From Coenobita brevimanus (taxonomy: Eukaryota > Arthropoda > Malacostraca > Decapoda > Coenobitidae), in the NCBI GenBank assembly GCA_032717465.1, contig CM064653.1:33049309-33113308 (forward strand): DNA of 64,000 bases, written 5' to 3'. The position numbers and the translations under genes are program-made. Every line of letters begins with the position of its first letter. Within the stretch, counting starts at the first letter, position 1. The notes under the pieces were generated by a model. The model was not told the origin of the DNA. It saw only the letters and a program-made list of their open reading frames with translations, and ran no database searches. Below, piece by piece: positions 1-13,600 of this stretch.

Positions 1-50
1 ATTTTGAAACAATGGACGAAATATTTGAAATTTTTCTCCTTTACCTTCTC

Positions 51-52
<2 letters not shown>

Positions 53-104
<52 letters not shown>
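53..104. repeat. (GT)26 microsatellite
   Basis: Perfect GT dinucleotide run. The following 105-730 is AT-leaning sequence in which I see no gene and no clear repeat. Confidence 0.97.
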
Positions 105-106
<2 letters not shown>

Positions 107-730
107 TTTTATCAGTACAGCTTAAGAACAGAACTTTACACCACATATGATATACACTGTCCGTTAAAATATGTATGCCTTAGGAAAAAACTCGAACAAC
201 AACAACGCTCATTGTGAAACCATCGATCACTTGGTGTTGGATACTTTATTGATCGAGTGTGTTTTCAGGGTGCTTGCACCACCAGTGTTGAGCGGGTGCG
301 TCGCTACGTCACTGTTTGCACTAGTAGGGAACATATCTTTTCGGATCGTGGATTTCTTAACACCTAGTCCCCAGTGATTAATTCTCCTTAAGCACCGTAA
401 CATCCTCTTATGTCAGTATTAGGGTGTGTTTCGAAGTCGCCATTGCTGACTCATATCTCCTACCCCACCCGCGTCCTCACCAATAAGTCTCCTATGTACG
501 ACCTTCAAAGAATTTATGGATAGTACTCTTTCCGGCCAGTCCCATAGGATCAGGATATACTGTAATTGCCCATGAAACGTTAAGTGCTACTCGATAATAC
601 ACTGTGTACACGCCATCCTGTCTCTTACTATCAGATAAGAATAAATTCATGTCATTCTTATTAACCCTTAGAGCCGTAAGAAAAGTTGGTATGTATTCGA
701 AAGGACGTTAATTTCATCCCTGGCTGGGCT

Positions 731-975
731 AGGGAACAGTTTGATTATATGAATTACGTTAAAACAGACTTTACTAATGGTCCAGCTTGACCCACCGACG
801 AGTCACAAAAACATCCACGCCAATAGGCTGCCATAACATCAGGCCTGAGTGAGATAGCCGTAGCTTGTATTCATATATGGATGGTGGGTGTTAGCGCCGA
901 AGTGATGACATGTGAAGGAGTGTGGCACGTAGGAGAGCTGGTGGGCCTTAGGGAACAGTTTGTCAAGCCCGTGCC
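731..975 (+). mobile_element. Interspersed repeat family G, copy 1 (SINE-like)
   Basis: This stretch aligns by eye with 35511-35757 over its whole length: both begin GGGAACAGTYTGATT, pass a GTTAAAAC/ATTAAAAC block, and share GGTGGGTGTTAGCGCC and then GAAGGWGTGTGG. A third, partial copy lies at 17028-17145. The copy ends at C14 followed by A26 (974-1013), a retroposon-like tail. In copy 2 a polymerase III B-box-like GTTCGATTT sits just upstream, so a tRNA-derived SINE is plausible, but the head is eroded here. Family name is local to this annotation. Confidence 0.6.
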
Positions 976-1013
976 CCCCCCCCCCCCAAAAAAAAAAAAA
1001 AAAAAAAAAAAAA
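974..1013. repeat. C14A26 homopolymer pair
   Basis: Fourteen C followed directly by twenty-six A, placed at the 3' end of a family G repeat, consistent with a retroposon tail. Confidence 0.95.
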
Positions 1014-1067
1014 CAGTTGCACTATACATATTAGTACGGTATCTGTCAGGTGACCTTACTGGGATAG

Positions 1068-1163
1068 CACCTTCAGTCCGATGACGTATGTTTCATTCTT
1101 GCTGTCTCTGAACGACTTAAACTTTTGGAGGGATTCCTATTGGCGAAGTGGCCAGTGAAGGGT
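1068..1163 (+). mobile_element. Family A short palindromic-ended repeat
   Basis: Begins CACCTTCAGTCCGATGACGT and ends GCCAGTGAAGGG, the same arrangement as the better copies at 37198-37300 and 55808-55902. A second, partial copy follows at about 1169-1225 and contains the opposite-strand core GAATAAAATCGTCT. No coding capacity. The family resembles a MITE in having inverted ends, but no transposase source can be named. Confidence 0.6.
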
Positions 1164-1428
1164 ATGTGTAACCCCTTTAGTTGAAAAAGTCTCTGTCAAG
1201 GTGAATAAAATCGTCTTTAATAAGCAACAATGCAATATAAACCATATGGCAAGTCTTACCAGCTGTTCCAATTCCATGCGTGGTTCCTCAAAGGTTTATG
1301 ACGTCGATTAGTCACAGCCGAGACGTTCTGTTGAGTTATAATGGTACTGTAGGTGTTGTGATGGGTGTGGTTATGATGTATGTGGCCGTGTTTAGTACGC
1401 ATAAAAATTTACGTTTAGTCCAGTATGC

Positions 1429-1432
<4 letters not shown>

Positions 1433-1465
<33 letters not shown>

Positions 1466-1570
1466 AAAGGGTCTGTAATTAAGTACTTCAGTAGGTGTGG
1501 TTTGTCTGTGGCCGAATGTGCGCGTTTTGTAAAATATTTTTCTTTGCTGCTTTGCATACTGTATCGCTGG

Positions 1571-1620
<50 letters not shown>
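1433..1620. repeat. (GA)15 and (AT)24 microsatellites
   Basis: GA run at 1433-1462 and AT run at 1573-1620, separated by about 110 bp of ordinary sequence. A (CCACA)n pentanucleotide follows at about 1708-1748. Confidence 0.93.
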
Positions 1621-1621
<1 letters not shown>

Positions 1622-1779
1622 CATGTATGTATGCCTAACGTAGCCAATCCAGGTATTGTGTTTCTAAAATGGGTTTGACTGTGTCCCAGGTCAGTAGAAG
1701 CACGACAGCACACCACACCATACCACACCACACCACACCACACCACACTGACCTCGACCCTGCCATGTCATGTCATGCC

Positions 1780-3270
1780 CTCTACCACTTTAACTCGCTG
1801 AGTGGTCTCCAGCCTCTTATATATCCTCTTACGCCACTCACCTCCCCTGCACCCTCTTTCATATGCCTCTTATTCTGATTTTTTTTGTTCTACCCTCTCT
1901 CGTATTCCTCTCATTCTCGTATTTTCGTCCTCTTTCTTATTCATCTCACTTATTCTCCTGTTATCCCCCTCTTTTGTATTAATCTTACCCATTCTCTTAT
2001 TTTTCCACCCTCCGTCGTATTCCTTTAGCTAATTTTTATATTCTCCTCCTCTCTCATTCACCAATCTTCCTCTTTCTCCACCACTGTCTTCTTATTTGAT
2101 CGTAACTCTTTGCTTCCTCAGACCTCTTATTGTTTCCTTCTCTCTGTCGCAGTCGTCATATTTACTTGTATTCTCCTAGTTTATTTGTGTTCCCTCTTCC
2201 ATTTTTTCTCCTTCCACCCCCTTGTTCTTTCTCTCTTATATCCTTTTTTCTTCGTCTAACTCCTTTTCACACCTGTTCGTCTCTTAGTTTTCCCTCTGTC
2301 ACTGTAGCTCTTTTCTTCCTGCTGTGGCTACCCTTATTTTTCTATTTCCTCTCTCGTTTTACTGTTCTGTCCTTAATCCCTATATTCCTCTTTTCGATTC
2401 TATTCTTATTTTTTTCTTCTCTGTTTTCATCCATCCCCTTCTTACTCCAAGTCCTAACGAGTATATCCTTTCACTTACTCTTCATTCCACTTCCTTTTAT
2501 TTCAGTTCTTTTCACTTTCACTATTATTTGTGGTTCTCTGATTTTGCTTCCCTCTTCCTCTTCATTCTTTATCCACCCATTTCGTGCTCCTTTGTCTTCC
2601 CTCTACATTCTTTCAGTCATCTTATTCTCTTCTCCTCCCTTTTACTCTCATTTTTCAGCTACTCTTCTGATCTTACTCTTTTCAGTTGTCTCTTCCTCTT
2701 CTTTTACATCATCTTCTCCTCCCTTCTAATTTCATATTCAAGTATTATTTTCATACCTTGTTTACTTCCACGTGTTTTTTCCTCCATTTTATCTCAGGTT
2801 CTTTCCTCCCTCTGCCATGTCCCTCTTTTTCACCTTCTTGTCTCTTGCCTCTAATCTTCCCACTTCCTAACTCTTTTTCTTGTTTCTTTTCATTTTCCAC
2901 TTCCTCTCTCTCCTCATGTTTTCACGTCTTCCCTTAATTGTTCTTCTTTTCTTCCTCAGTTCTTTTGTCTCTCGGCTTCCTTTCAGTCCCTCCCCCCTTT
3001 CTAATCTCGCTGTTATCTGCCGGGTCGTTGAGTGCATAGTGCTTCCTGTTGGTGGTTGTTGTGGTGTTGTGGCTGGGGACATTTTTCTTTAGAGGCAGTT
3101 ATATTACATCTCTCCCTTTCTTTCCCTTCCCTTCTCCCCTCCCCCTCCCTTCCTTGTCCATGTTCCCTCCCCGTCTCCCCTCCGTGTCCCCATCCCTTCT
3201 CCCTCTCTTTCTTTTGATGCTCCTCTCCCTCCTTTCTCTTTTGATGCCTCCCAACTCCTAACCCTCAAGC
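1780..3270. repeat. Pyrimidine-rich (CT/TTC) low-complexity tract
   Basis: About 1.5 kb in which the + strand is overwhelmingly C and T, with degenerate CTCTTATTC and TTCCTCT words. Long frames on both strands arise because stop codons need purines; their products are Ser/Leu/Phe/Pro-only and show no domain. I support no gene here. From 3270 to 5280 the sequence is more balanced and holds short A/T homopolymers and an (AC)n run at about 3526-3555. I recognise nothing coding there. Confidence 0.85.
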
Positions 3271-3524
3271 AGACTCATGCACGCCTTCACAGACTTCATT
3301 TCCCCATTTCCCATTTTGCATTTTCCAGCCCCCATTTCCCACACCTATAAACAGATTCAGTTACCCCTCAGGTTCTCTCAGTTACTCTTGGGTACCTCAC
3401 ACCCTTTCCCATCCCTCGCCGATTCTCCACTTCCTTAGCTCCGGTCTTCAGTCCCACTTCCTAACCACATATTTCTGTAACTCAAAACCCAAGCCACACA
3501 TTTCTACCCAACCGCATCCCAGAC

Positions 3525-3558
<34 letters not shown>

Positions 3559-5279
3559 CGAGTAAAACTACCCTGCTTTCGCTTCGCGATATGTGAATGT
3601 AAAATTACATGGTACGGAAGGTGTCTACACAAATACTGCGTAAAAATAAAAATGGTTGAATTTTCGTTTATTGTGCCAAATTGTATGGCCTAAATCACAT
3701 TTATTCTTGTGATACCCGTATTCAAGAGCGACTCTCCGCCACCATCCACTAACCATTTTCGGAAGCAAGGTACTACACACTGGTAAACTTCAACCGCTTT
3801 AGAGAAGCCACACCCTTCAAGGACATCAGTCGAAGAGTTCTGAAGCCCCTATTTGTAGCCCATTTGGCTTTGTTTTTCCTGAGGGTCTGTCTCAACTACA
3901 TTAATATGAAGGTTTTTCTGGGACTCATTTTGCTAATTAAAATCGTCCAAAGTTAACTAGAATATATTGTTAGTGTTGCCCTGATCATGACAGGGTTATT
4001 TGTACGCCAACTGACACACTCAGGCTGTTATACGCACTGTTGTTATGATGTACATAGAAGGGATTCAGCACAACACAGTATATTACCCGCCGCAATTTAT
4101 ATTTGTTTTTTTTCGGGAAGAACTCAGGACACGGAAAGATTCTGACTCTCCTTTCATTATCCTTCCTGCAGGAAACTACTTACGACAAAGTTCTCGTGTC
4201 GCTACTACGATTTTTTTTTTTTTTGATGGAACGGGAGACATGGGAAGCACTCAACACTCTCCTCGCTTTATTCATCAAGAAAAAAAATTATTTTATGACT
4301 AGAAATTGATTGCATACTTGTTCGTGACACTTGCCCCAGTTCTGTACCGTTGGGTTATATAGGGCCGTAATCTAGGTGACAAAACACTTTGTAGCACTAC
4401 CTCGGCGAGTTAATTTGCATGTTACAGTTTTTTTTTTTTTTTTCTTAAGTACACCCTCTTAGAATGATTCGTCACCAAGATATCAGAAATACAAACACCA
4501 CGAAATGAACACTGTTTCTTTTCCACAAATAAATCCAAGCCCATCGCATCCAGGGATGTCGAATAATTTTTGAGTGGATGTCCGGTACTTAGGCTATGTC
4601 GATACGGGAAATATATGAAAAACTAAAGAGGATATCAGAGCATACAATGCATAATAAATCGCTAAGCAAAAAATGTTACGAAGCCTTCTGTGTCGTCTAG
4701 GTTACGGCGCACATTGGTACGCATTATGTCCAGTGGCAAATACTTTACTGCCTTTGTACGGAAACTCCCACTGGGCTGGCGGGAAACGGTCGCAAGTTTT
4801 CCTTCTTTTTTTGTTGATTAACTGTATCCTGATGGGGTATGCGGCCGAAGCAGATGCCCCGCTCGGGGAACATGGACTCTCTTTCCCTTGCATAGGTCCG
4901 GGTCATCATTGAGCAAGGTGAAACACTCTTTAGCTTATTAAAAAGATAGTAGGTGGATGGTTCCAGTTGTCTCGGGAGATACTACAGTGGGAGTAAAGTG
5001 GGGTCTAGGCCCGGTATCTGGCCTTGGACAACACTCCCGGGCGGGGAACTCAACCATGTTTACCAAGTCGTCAAAGTCCGAGCTGAAACTAGTAATATTT
5101 CATATACACAGCTCACCCTCTTGGGGGTTTTGCCTCCTCCATATACCTGCACCTCATGTGGAAGCACTCAGTTCTGACCCTGGCAAGGCGTTGTCTGCCA
5201 CAAGAAGGTGATTGTTTGCTTGTGGTTGACGAGTCTGCTTGGCCAGACAGACCGTGGAAGAGGAACAACACCAACATCT

Positions 5280-5690
5280 GTATCCTGATGGCGGCACGGT
5301 ATATTAGCCGTATTCTTTGACATCACATTGTAGTGGCAGTATTCTTGTCACACCATTAGGTTGGCAATTAAGACACCACGTTATATTGGCTATAATGTTA
5401 TGACATCGTTAAATTGTGTATATTATTATTATGACACCGTTAAATTGGCCATATTATTATGACACCACGGTGAACTGGCTATATTGTTATGACACCACGT
5501 TATATTAGCTGTATTCTTATGACACCACGTTATACTGGGTATATTCTTATGATGCTGTTATATTGGTTATATTCTTATGACACCACGTAACGAGAATATT
5601 TGATATTATTCTTATGACACCACGTTATATTGGCCGTATTCATTTGACACTTAAGTTATATTGGTAATAATTTTATATCCTGGTGATGTT
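5280..5690. repeat. AT-rich minisatellite, unit about 30 bp
   Basis: About ten to twelve degenerate units built around TATGACACCACGTTATATTG followed by GCTATATTCT. Units vary by small deletions and substitutions, so this is an old array. No coding potential. Confidence 0.8.
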
Positions 5691-6025
5691 ATAGCCATTG
5701 TATACTCCTAACATACACAGCCTTGACAGTAGCCATCAGTTTGTGTTTCTCTCTCTCTCTTTCTCTCCCCGTAACCTTCCCCTTCATTATAAGCACATGC
5801 TGAGTAAAGTACAGTAGATGTAGTCTGCTGTCACATGTACCACCTCCCTCCCTTCTTTCCTTCCTCTCCCCACCCCATCAGTCTCCTCTCCCCTCTTGTA
5901 CTATCAACTCCACTTTAAACAGATGTGGAGTAAGGTATGTTGTCCTCCATTCCACCGCCATTTCATATAATTGCACAACGTACATTAATTCACTTCTTGT
6001 TATGCTCACGTCACCCAGTACTACC

Positions 6026-6029
<4 letters not shown>

Positions 6030-6117
<88 letters not shown>

Positions 6118-6170
6118 ACGAGCGCGCGCAAGGATATATATATATATATATATCGAGCGCGCGCAAGGAG

Positions 6171-6220
<50 letters not shown>
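6030..6220. repeat. Compound (AC)n-(TA)n-(TA)n-(TG)n microsatellite with duplicated GC-rich block
   Basis: AC run 6030-6115, two TA runs (about 6133-6153 and 6170-6190) and a TG run to 6220. The 16-bp block CGAGCGCGCGCAAGGA occurs twice, at 6119-6134 and 6154-6169, each followed by a TA run. Confidence 0.92.
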
Positions 6221-6222
<2 letters not shown>

Positions 6223-6432
6223 AGCGTGCGGGTTATTCGTAGCTTCCTATATACCTAATCGATTGTTTGATAGTGTGTACCTATAATTGATGTGTGTCTG
6301 AGTGTAGGAATTATTTATGTGGTACCGTAGGTGTTGGTGTGGTATTAGTGTGCTTTGTGTTTGGCAGTGTATAGTTATGGGAGCTGGGGTGTTTGGCTGA
6401 GTTTGTGGAAGTGTGTATGCCATTTGCTGTAG

Positions 6433-6434
<2 letters not shown>

Positions 6435-6478
<44 letters not shown>

Positions 6479-6571
6479 CAATACAAGTCTATTCACTCCA
6501 GAAAATGATTGAATTTCGCATTAAAGCATAGCTGCACGTGAGAGAGAGAGGGGGGGGGCAAGAATAGCCTT

Positions 6572-6623
<52 letters not shown>

Positions 6624-6882
6624 GCTGATTATATATGTATTGCACAATCTATTATTCAGCAGTGTGTACCGTTAATTGATTTACTATACGTCAATTTGTA
6701 GAAAAAATATGTGGTGTTTATTAGTGTAGTAGATGAGTGTCCTGTGTATGGAAAGGTGTGTTTGTGTGTGTGTGTGTGTGTTTATGCATTTGTGTGCCTG
6801 TTTGTTGTGTTTGAATGTGCTTGGGTATTTGGGGGTATTTGTGTGACTGTTGTTTATTGTTCTTTGTTGTATATGCAATCTC

Positions 6883-6937
<55 letters not shown>

Positions 6938-7018
6938 ACATGTCCAGTTACATATGAAAAATGTAAACTTCACATTAACGCACACGAACATACGCACACA
7001 CACACATACACACAAAAG

Positions 7019-7068
<50 letters not shown>
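6435..7068. repeat. Cluster of (CT)n, (GT)n and (GA)n microsatellites
   Basis: CT at 6435-6474, GT at about 6575-6621, CT at 6886-6934 and GA at 7021-7068. Intervening sequence is GT-rich on the + strand from 6260 to 6870. No gene seen. Confidence 0.9.
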
Positions 7069-7072
<4 letters not shown>

Positions 7073-7264
7073 GTGAATGAGAGAAAAGCCTTACCTGGTA
7101 AAATGTAAACAACATTGCCTCACTTTCATTGATGTCCCGTTACTCACCCACATCAATCATTCACTTCCATCAGTATTGACCCCAACCAACATTGCTACCA
7201 CTACAACTACTACCCTCACTACTACCACAATCGATGCTGCCACTATCGGAGGTACCGCAACCCT

Positions 7265-7361
7265 GCCTGGTGTTGAATTCGCTGAGTTTATAGTAGTTAT
7301 GGTAGTGGTTGTGGTAGTAGTAATGGTGTTAGTGGTCGTATAATAATAATAATAAAAAAAA

Positions 7362-7394
<33 letters not shown>

Positions 7395-7605
7395 TAGTAG
7401 TAGTAGTAGTAGTGATTATATTTTTAGTTTTTGTTGGTTGTTAATAAATACTTATTGTCCCCTTTATTGTTCTTTTTCTTTTTTCTTGTTTTTCTGGTTT
7501 TTGTTGTTGTTGTTGTTGTTGTTCTTATTCTTATTATTATTATTATTATTATTTTATAATTATCACATTATTATTATTATTATTATCATTATTATTATTA
7601 TTGAC
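7265..7605. repeat. Trinucleotide-rich region (GTA, AAT, TTG, TTA)
   Basis: Successive short runs of GGTAGT, AATAAT, TAGTAG, TTGTTG and TTATTA. Confidence 0.85.
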
Positions 7606-7815
7606 TGTGTTGTTAATGTTGAAGCTTTTGATGTTCTATTTTGGTGTTTCATTCCCATCATCTGAATAATTATGTTTGTAATGCTTCTGTTAATATTGAT
7701 GTGTTGAAGTGTGAGAAAGAAAGGTTGTGATAAATGACACGTGCGAAGAAAGTGAGAGTAAATATTCAGTTGTAAATAAATAATGAAAGAGGTAGGCGCG
7801 TATCCTAACTATTAT

Positions 7816-7985
<170 letters not shown>

Positions 7986-8039
7986 GAGCGCCCCCAGGTA
8001 TCGATAAAGGCATAACAAGCGGTGCACTGCTGAATGTTT

Positions 8040-8835
8040 GATGCCACTCCCCCGGAATTCCACACTCCACCCTCCACTCAGCTACTCCATCTTGCCCACC
8101 TTACTCTACCACCTCCTGTGTACTCATTCCGTCTGTCCACTCCTCTCTGGTCGGTCAAATACTGTCCACACCTGTCCTTTCCTCCTGTTCATTCTGGCTG
8201 TCAACTCTTGTCCTCTCCGTCTAATCATTCTGTACGTCAGAGAATATGTACTCCGCCTGTTCATGCTGTCTGCTAGCTCCTGTCTCCTCCGTTTGTTTAT
8301 TCTGTCTTTTACCTGTCTTCACCCCCTTTTCATTCTATCTCTTAGTTCCTGTCTGTTTCGTCTGTTCACTCCATCAACGAGCTTCTATTTTCTCTCTTGG
8401 TTTATCTTACTTATCAGCCCTTACTTACCCCGTCTGGTCATGCCATTTATCTTATCCTGTCTGCTGTGACTTTCCATCCCATCTGCCCTATCCTGCCTGG
8501 CCTGTCTGCTCATCCCATCTGTCGTGTCCCGTCTGCTGTGCTCTTTCATTCCATCTGTCCTATCGTGTCTGCTTTGTCTGTCCATCCCATCTGCCGTATC
8601 CTGTTTGCTCTGTTCATCCCGTCTGCCGTATCCTGTCTGCTCTGTCTGTTCATTCCATCTCTCCTATCGTGTCTGCTCTTTCTGCTCATTTCGTCTGCCC
8701 AGTCCTTTCTACTCAGCCATCTCATTCCATCTGTCCACACCTGTCGCTTCTGTTGGTACACCAACTTTATCTCTCACCGCATGTTCTCTCAGTTCCCTTT
8801 CACGTCCTTCGTATTTCTCACGTCATGTTCTGTTA
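8040..8835. repeat. Degenerate CTGTC/CCATCTG tandem tract
   Basis: Pyrimidine-rich sequence with a recurring phrase of the type CCATCTGYCSTATCCTGTCT, clearest at 8470-8730, where units recur every 25-45 bp with variable length. Three frames are open on the + strand for this reason. I read this as a decayed minisatellite and not as a protein. Confidence 0.75.
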
Positions 8836-9059
8836 ATTTCGCGTCACTTGCCTACATTAATTATGCTGAACCAACTCGTGCATTATTTAGCGCTGCGCAG
8901 TTGCTGACTCGGAATCGGATTCGCCCTTGTGTGGAATTATAGGTCTCGGGTAATTTGGAACGGGGGGGGGGAAGGGGGGAAGGGTTATAAATTATTTCAT
9001 TACTTTTAGCCATTTCAGCACGTACCCTAAATTTTCTCTTCCAAGATGATTGCTGTTAC

Positions 9060-9400
9060 TTTTTTTACAGCTGTCCCGAACCTAATCAATCCATAACAGA
9101 CTAACCTGGTCCTAACCCCAAGAAGTATTTGAATCTAACCGATCATACTGCACTAAGACTAACCCTAACAGACTAACCTACCTGACGGCGGACTAGCCAA
9201 ACCTATCGTGACCTGGCCTGATCTAGCCTAACCTAACCTAACCTAACCTAACCTTAAACTAAACTAAACTAAACTTAACCTCTCCTAAATTAACGAAACC
9301 TCACCTAAATATTTAATTGACTAACGAGATCTAGCCTAGTCAAATCCTACCCAAACATACACCTACACTAACGTAACCCAACCTAGACACTTCTGGAATA
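9060..9400. repeat. Interstitial telomere-like (CCTAA)n block
   Basis: A stretch rich in CTAACC-type words contains five perfect tandem CCTAA pentamers at 9227-9251, followed by AAACT repeats (about 9255-9275). CCTAA is the complement of TTAGG, the usual arthropod telomere repeat (established knowledge). The short, decayed array points to an interstitial relic and not a chromosome end. Confidence 0.75.
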
Positions 9401-9540
9401 AGAAATAAGAGCTGAAATGGGCAAGAGTTAGGAAATATCGATAGGGAGAGACTGAACACATAGAAGAGCATTAGAGGAGGGAATTAAGGGCTTGCCATCT
9501 CATCAGCTCTCTTCATCTCTGCTCCCTTCAGTGACTCCCA

Positions 9541-9542
<2 letters not shown>

Positions 9543-9617
<75 letters not shown>
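9543..9617. repeat. (AC)37 microsatellite
   Basis: Perfect CA/AC run. Confidence 0.97.
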
Positions 9618-9618
<1 letters not shown>

Positions 9619-9704
9619 CCGCCTTATACAAAAGTTACTCGTGGACTCAAGTCAGCTCTGAAGTAATCTTTCTCGGTCTCTTTCTATCTTCTAAATTGTC
9701 TCAT

Positions 9705-9824
9705 ATTCAGTTTTTCAAAGGCAGCATGTCCAGGCGTCTTGAAATGATTGAATTTTGAGTTTTTCCTCTCCTTCGTTTGGCATTCTTTGGAGGACATGAG
9801 TCTTACAGGCCTTCTGCATTTAGG

Positions 9825-9835
<11 letters not shown>
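9705..9835 (+). mobile_element. LINE family L2 3' fragment, copy 3
   Basis: The short frame ending SFKGSMSRRLEMIEF matches the final residues of the longer copies at 16487-16696 and 22510-22758 (SFKRS...RHLEMNGS). Only the last codons and some 3' untranslated sequence remain; the downstream ACAGGCCTTCTGCATT resembles the CAGGCTCCTGGCCTTTG tail of the other copies. Confidence 0.6.
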
Positions 9836-9869
<34 letters not shown>

Positions 9870-9986
9870 CATTGCTCCCTGCTCTTCTCCATTATATACT
9901 ATTTCTGTTCAGCATTCAGAGAGAGAGAGAGAGAATCATTGCTCCCTGCTCTTCTCCATTATATACTATTTCTGTTCAGCATTCAG
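9828..9986. repeat. Tandem duplication of a 53-bp block bounded by (GA)n
   Basis: The 53-bp block beginning AATCATTGCTCCC and ending GTTCAGCATTCAG is present at 9867-9919 and again, with no difference that I can see, at 9934-9986. Each copy is preceded by GAGAGA. The near identity implies a recent event. Confidence 0.95.
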
Positions 9987-10249
9987 TCACTCATTTTTTG
10001 TCAGTGTTACCTTATCTGTGTAACACTTATTTTCTCTTCAGGTGTATCTGCTTAATAAGGCCGAGGACGTCTGTTATTATTCCGTTCTTCCTACTTCCAG
10101 ACGATTTTCTTAAGTTTAGAGAGATTTTTCGAGCTAGAAGGGTTGGATTTTGCTTTTGTTATTTCGTTTCCTTCGTGGCTTGAATAAAATCGTGTCTTGT
10201 TATAACAATTAAAGTACGTCCTGGTAGTGAGGAAATTAAAAACCTTTCG

Positions 10250-10430
<181 letters not shown>

Positions 10431-10545
10431 TAAAGGAAATATAACGGAGAATCTGGGAAAGTGTCCCGGATACAAAGGAGATGAGGGAGGAAATGAAGGA
10501 GTGTGTAGGGGGTATAGAAGTCGAGGGAATGAGAAAATAAAGAGG

Positions 10546-10583
<38 letters not shown>

Positions 10584-10651
10584 AAAATACAGGTATATGG
10601 GGGAAGGCAGAGTGGCGAGGCTTAGAGGGATGATAGTATTGATTAAGAGAC

Positions 10652-13600
10652 CACCCACACCAGTCACCATACACCCACACCCACACCAGTCACCATACAC
10701 CCACACCCACACCAGTCACCATACACCCACACCCACACCAGTCACCATACACCCACACCAGTCTCCATACACCCACACCAGTCACCGTACACCCACACCC
10801 ACACCAGTCACCATACACCCACACCCACACCAGTCACCATACACCCACACCCGTCACCATACACCCACACCCACACCAGTCACTATACACCCACACCAGT
10901 CACCATACACCCACACCCACACCAGTCACCATACACCCAAAACCAAACCAGTCACCATACACTCATACCCACACCAGTCACAATACACCCACACCCACAC
11001 CAGTCACCATACACCCATAAACACACAAGTCACCATACACCCACACCAGTCACCATACACCCACACCCATACCAGTCACCATACACCCACACCCATACCA
11101 GTCACCATACACACACACCCACACCAGTCACCATACACCCACACCCACACCAGTCACCATACACCCACACCCACACCAGTCACCATACACCCACACCCAT
11201 ACCAGTCACCATACACCCACACCCACACCAGTCATCATACACCCACACACACACCAGTCACAGTACATGCACACCCACACCAGTCATTATACACCCACAC
11301 ACCCACACCAGTCACCATACACCCACACCCACACTAGTCACCATACACCCACACCCACACAGTCACCATACACCTACACCCATTCCAGTCACCATACACC
11401 CATACCCAGTCACCATACACCCACACAAAAGTCACCATACACCCATACCCACACAAGTCACCATACACCCATACCCACACAAGTCACCATACACCCATAC
11501 CCACACAAGTCACCATACACCCATACCCACACAAGTCACCATGCACCCACACACCCACTGCAGTCACCATACACCCACACCCACACCAGTCACCATACAC
11601 CCACACCCGTCACCGTACACCCACACTCGTCACCATACACCGACACCCACACCAGTCACCATACACCCACATCCTCACCGGTCACCATACACCCACACCC
11701 ACATCAACACCAGTCACCGTACACCCACACCCACACCAGTCACCATACACCGACACACTCACACCAGTCACCATACACCAACACCCACTCCAGTCACAGT
11801 ACACGCACACCCACACCAGTCACCATACACCCACACCCACACTAGTCACCATGCACCCACACCCACACCAGTCACCATTCACCCACACCCACACCAGTCA
11901 CCATACACCCACACACCCACACCAGTCACCATACACCCACACCCACACCAGTCACCATACACCCACACCCACACCAGTCACCATACACCCACACCAGTCA
12001 CCATACACCCACACCCACACCAGTCACCATACACCCACACCCACACCAGTCACAGTATACCCACACCCACTTCAGTCACCATACACCCACACCCACACCA
12101 GTCATCATACACCCACACCCACACCAGTCACCATACACTCACACCAATCACCATACACCCACACCTACACCAGTCACCATACACCCACACCCACTCCAGT
12201 CACCATACACCCACACCCACACCAGTCACCATACACCCACACCCACACCAGTCACCATACACTCACACCAATCACCATACACCCACACCTACACCAGTCA
12301 CCATACACCCACACCCACTCCAGTCACCATACACCCACACCCACACCAGTCACCATACACCCACACCCACACCAGTCACCGTACATCCACACCCACACCA
12401 GTCACCATACACCCACACCCACACACCAGTCACAATACACCCACACCAACACCAGTCACCATACACCCATACCTATACCAGTCACCGTACACCCACACCC
12501 ACACCAGTCACCATACACCCACACTTACACGGGTCACCATACACCCACTCCAGTCACCATGCACCCACACCAGTCACCATACACCCACACCCACACCAGT
12601 CACCGTACATCCACATCCACACCCGTCACCATACACCAACATACTCACACCAGTCACCATACACCCACACCCACTCCAGTCACCATACACCCACACCCAC
12701 TCCAGTCACCATACACCCACACCCACACCAGTCACCATACACCCACACCAGTCACCGTACACCCACACACCCATACAAGTCACCATACACCCACACCCTC
12801 AAGTCACCATACACCCACACGCACACCAGTCACCATACACCCACACCCACACCAGTCACCATACACCCACACCCACACACCAGTCACCATACACCCACAC
12901 CAGTCACCATACACCCACACCAACACCAGTCACCATACACCCATACCTATACCAGTCACCGTACACCCACACCCACACGAGTCACCATACACCCACACTC
13001 ACACGAGTCACCATACACCCACACCCACACCAGTCACCATACACCCACACCCACACCAGTCACCAGTCACCCATACCAGTCACCATACACCCACACCCTC
13101 ACCAGTCACCATACACCCACACGTCACCATACACCCACAACCAAACTAGTCGCCATACACCCATACCCACACCAGTCACCATACACCCACACTCACACCA
13201 GTCACCATACACCCACACTCACACCAGTCACCGTACACCCACACCCACACCAGTCATCGTACACTCATACCCCCACCAGTCACCATACACCCACACCTAC
13301 ACAAGCCACCATACAATGACACCCACACCAGTCACCATACACCCACACCCACACCAGTCACCATACGCTCACACCCACGCAAGCCACCATACACCCCCAC
13401 CCACACCAGTCACCATCCGTCCTCACCCACACCAGTCAATATACACCCACACCCATACGTCACCATACACCCACACCAGTCACTATACACCCACACCAGT
13501 CACCATACACCCACACCAGTCACCATACACCCACACCAGTCACCATACACCCATACCCACACCAGTCACCATACTCTCACACCAGTCACCATACACCCAC

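Noticed and set aside
4673..5211. Open frames of 74-84 codons around 4.7-5.2 kb
   Set aside because: Short, overlapping in several frames, with no recognisable domain or splice context.
9227..9251. True chromosome end (telomere)
   Set aside because: Only five perfect CCTAA units, with complex sequence on both sides.
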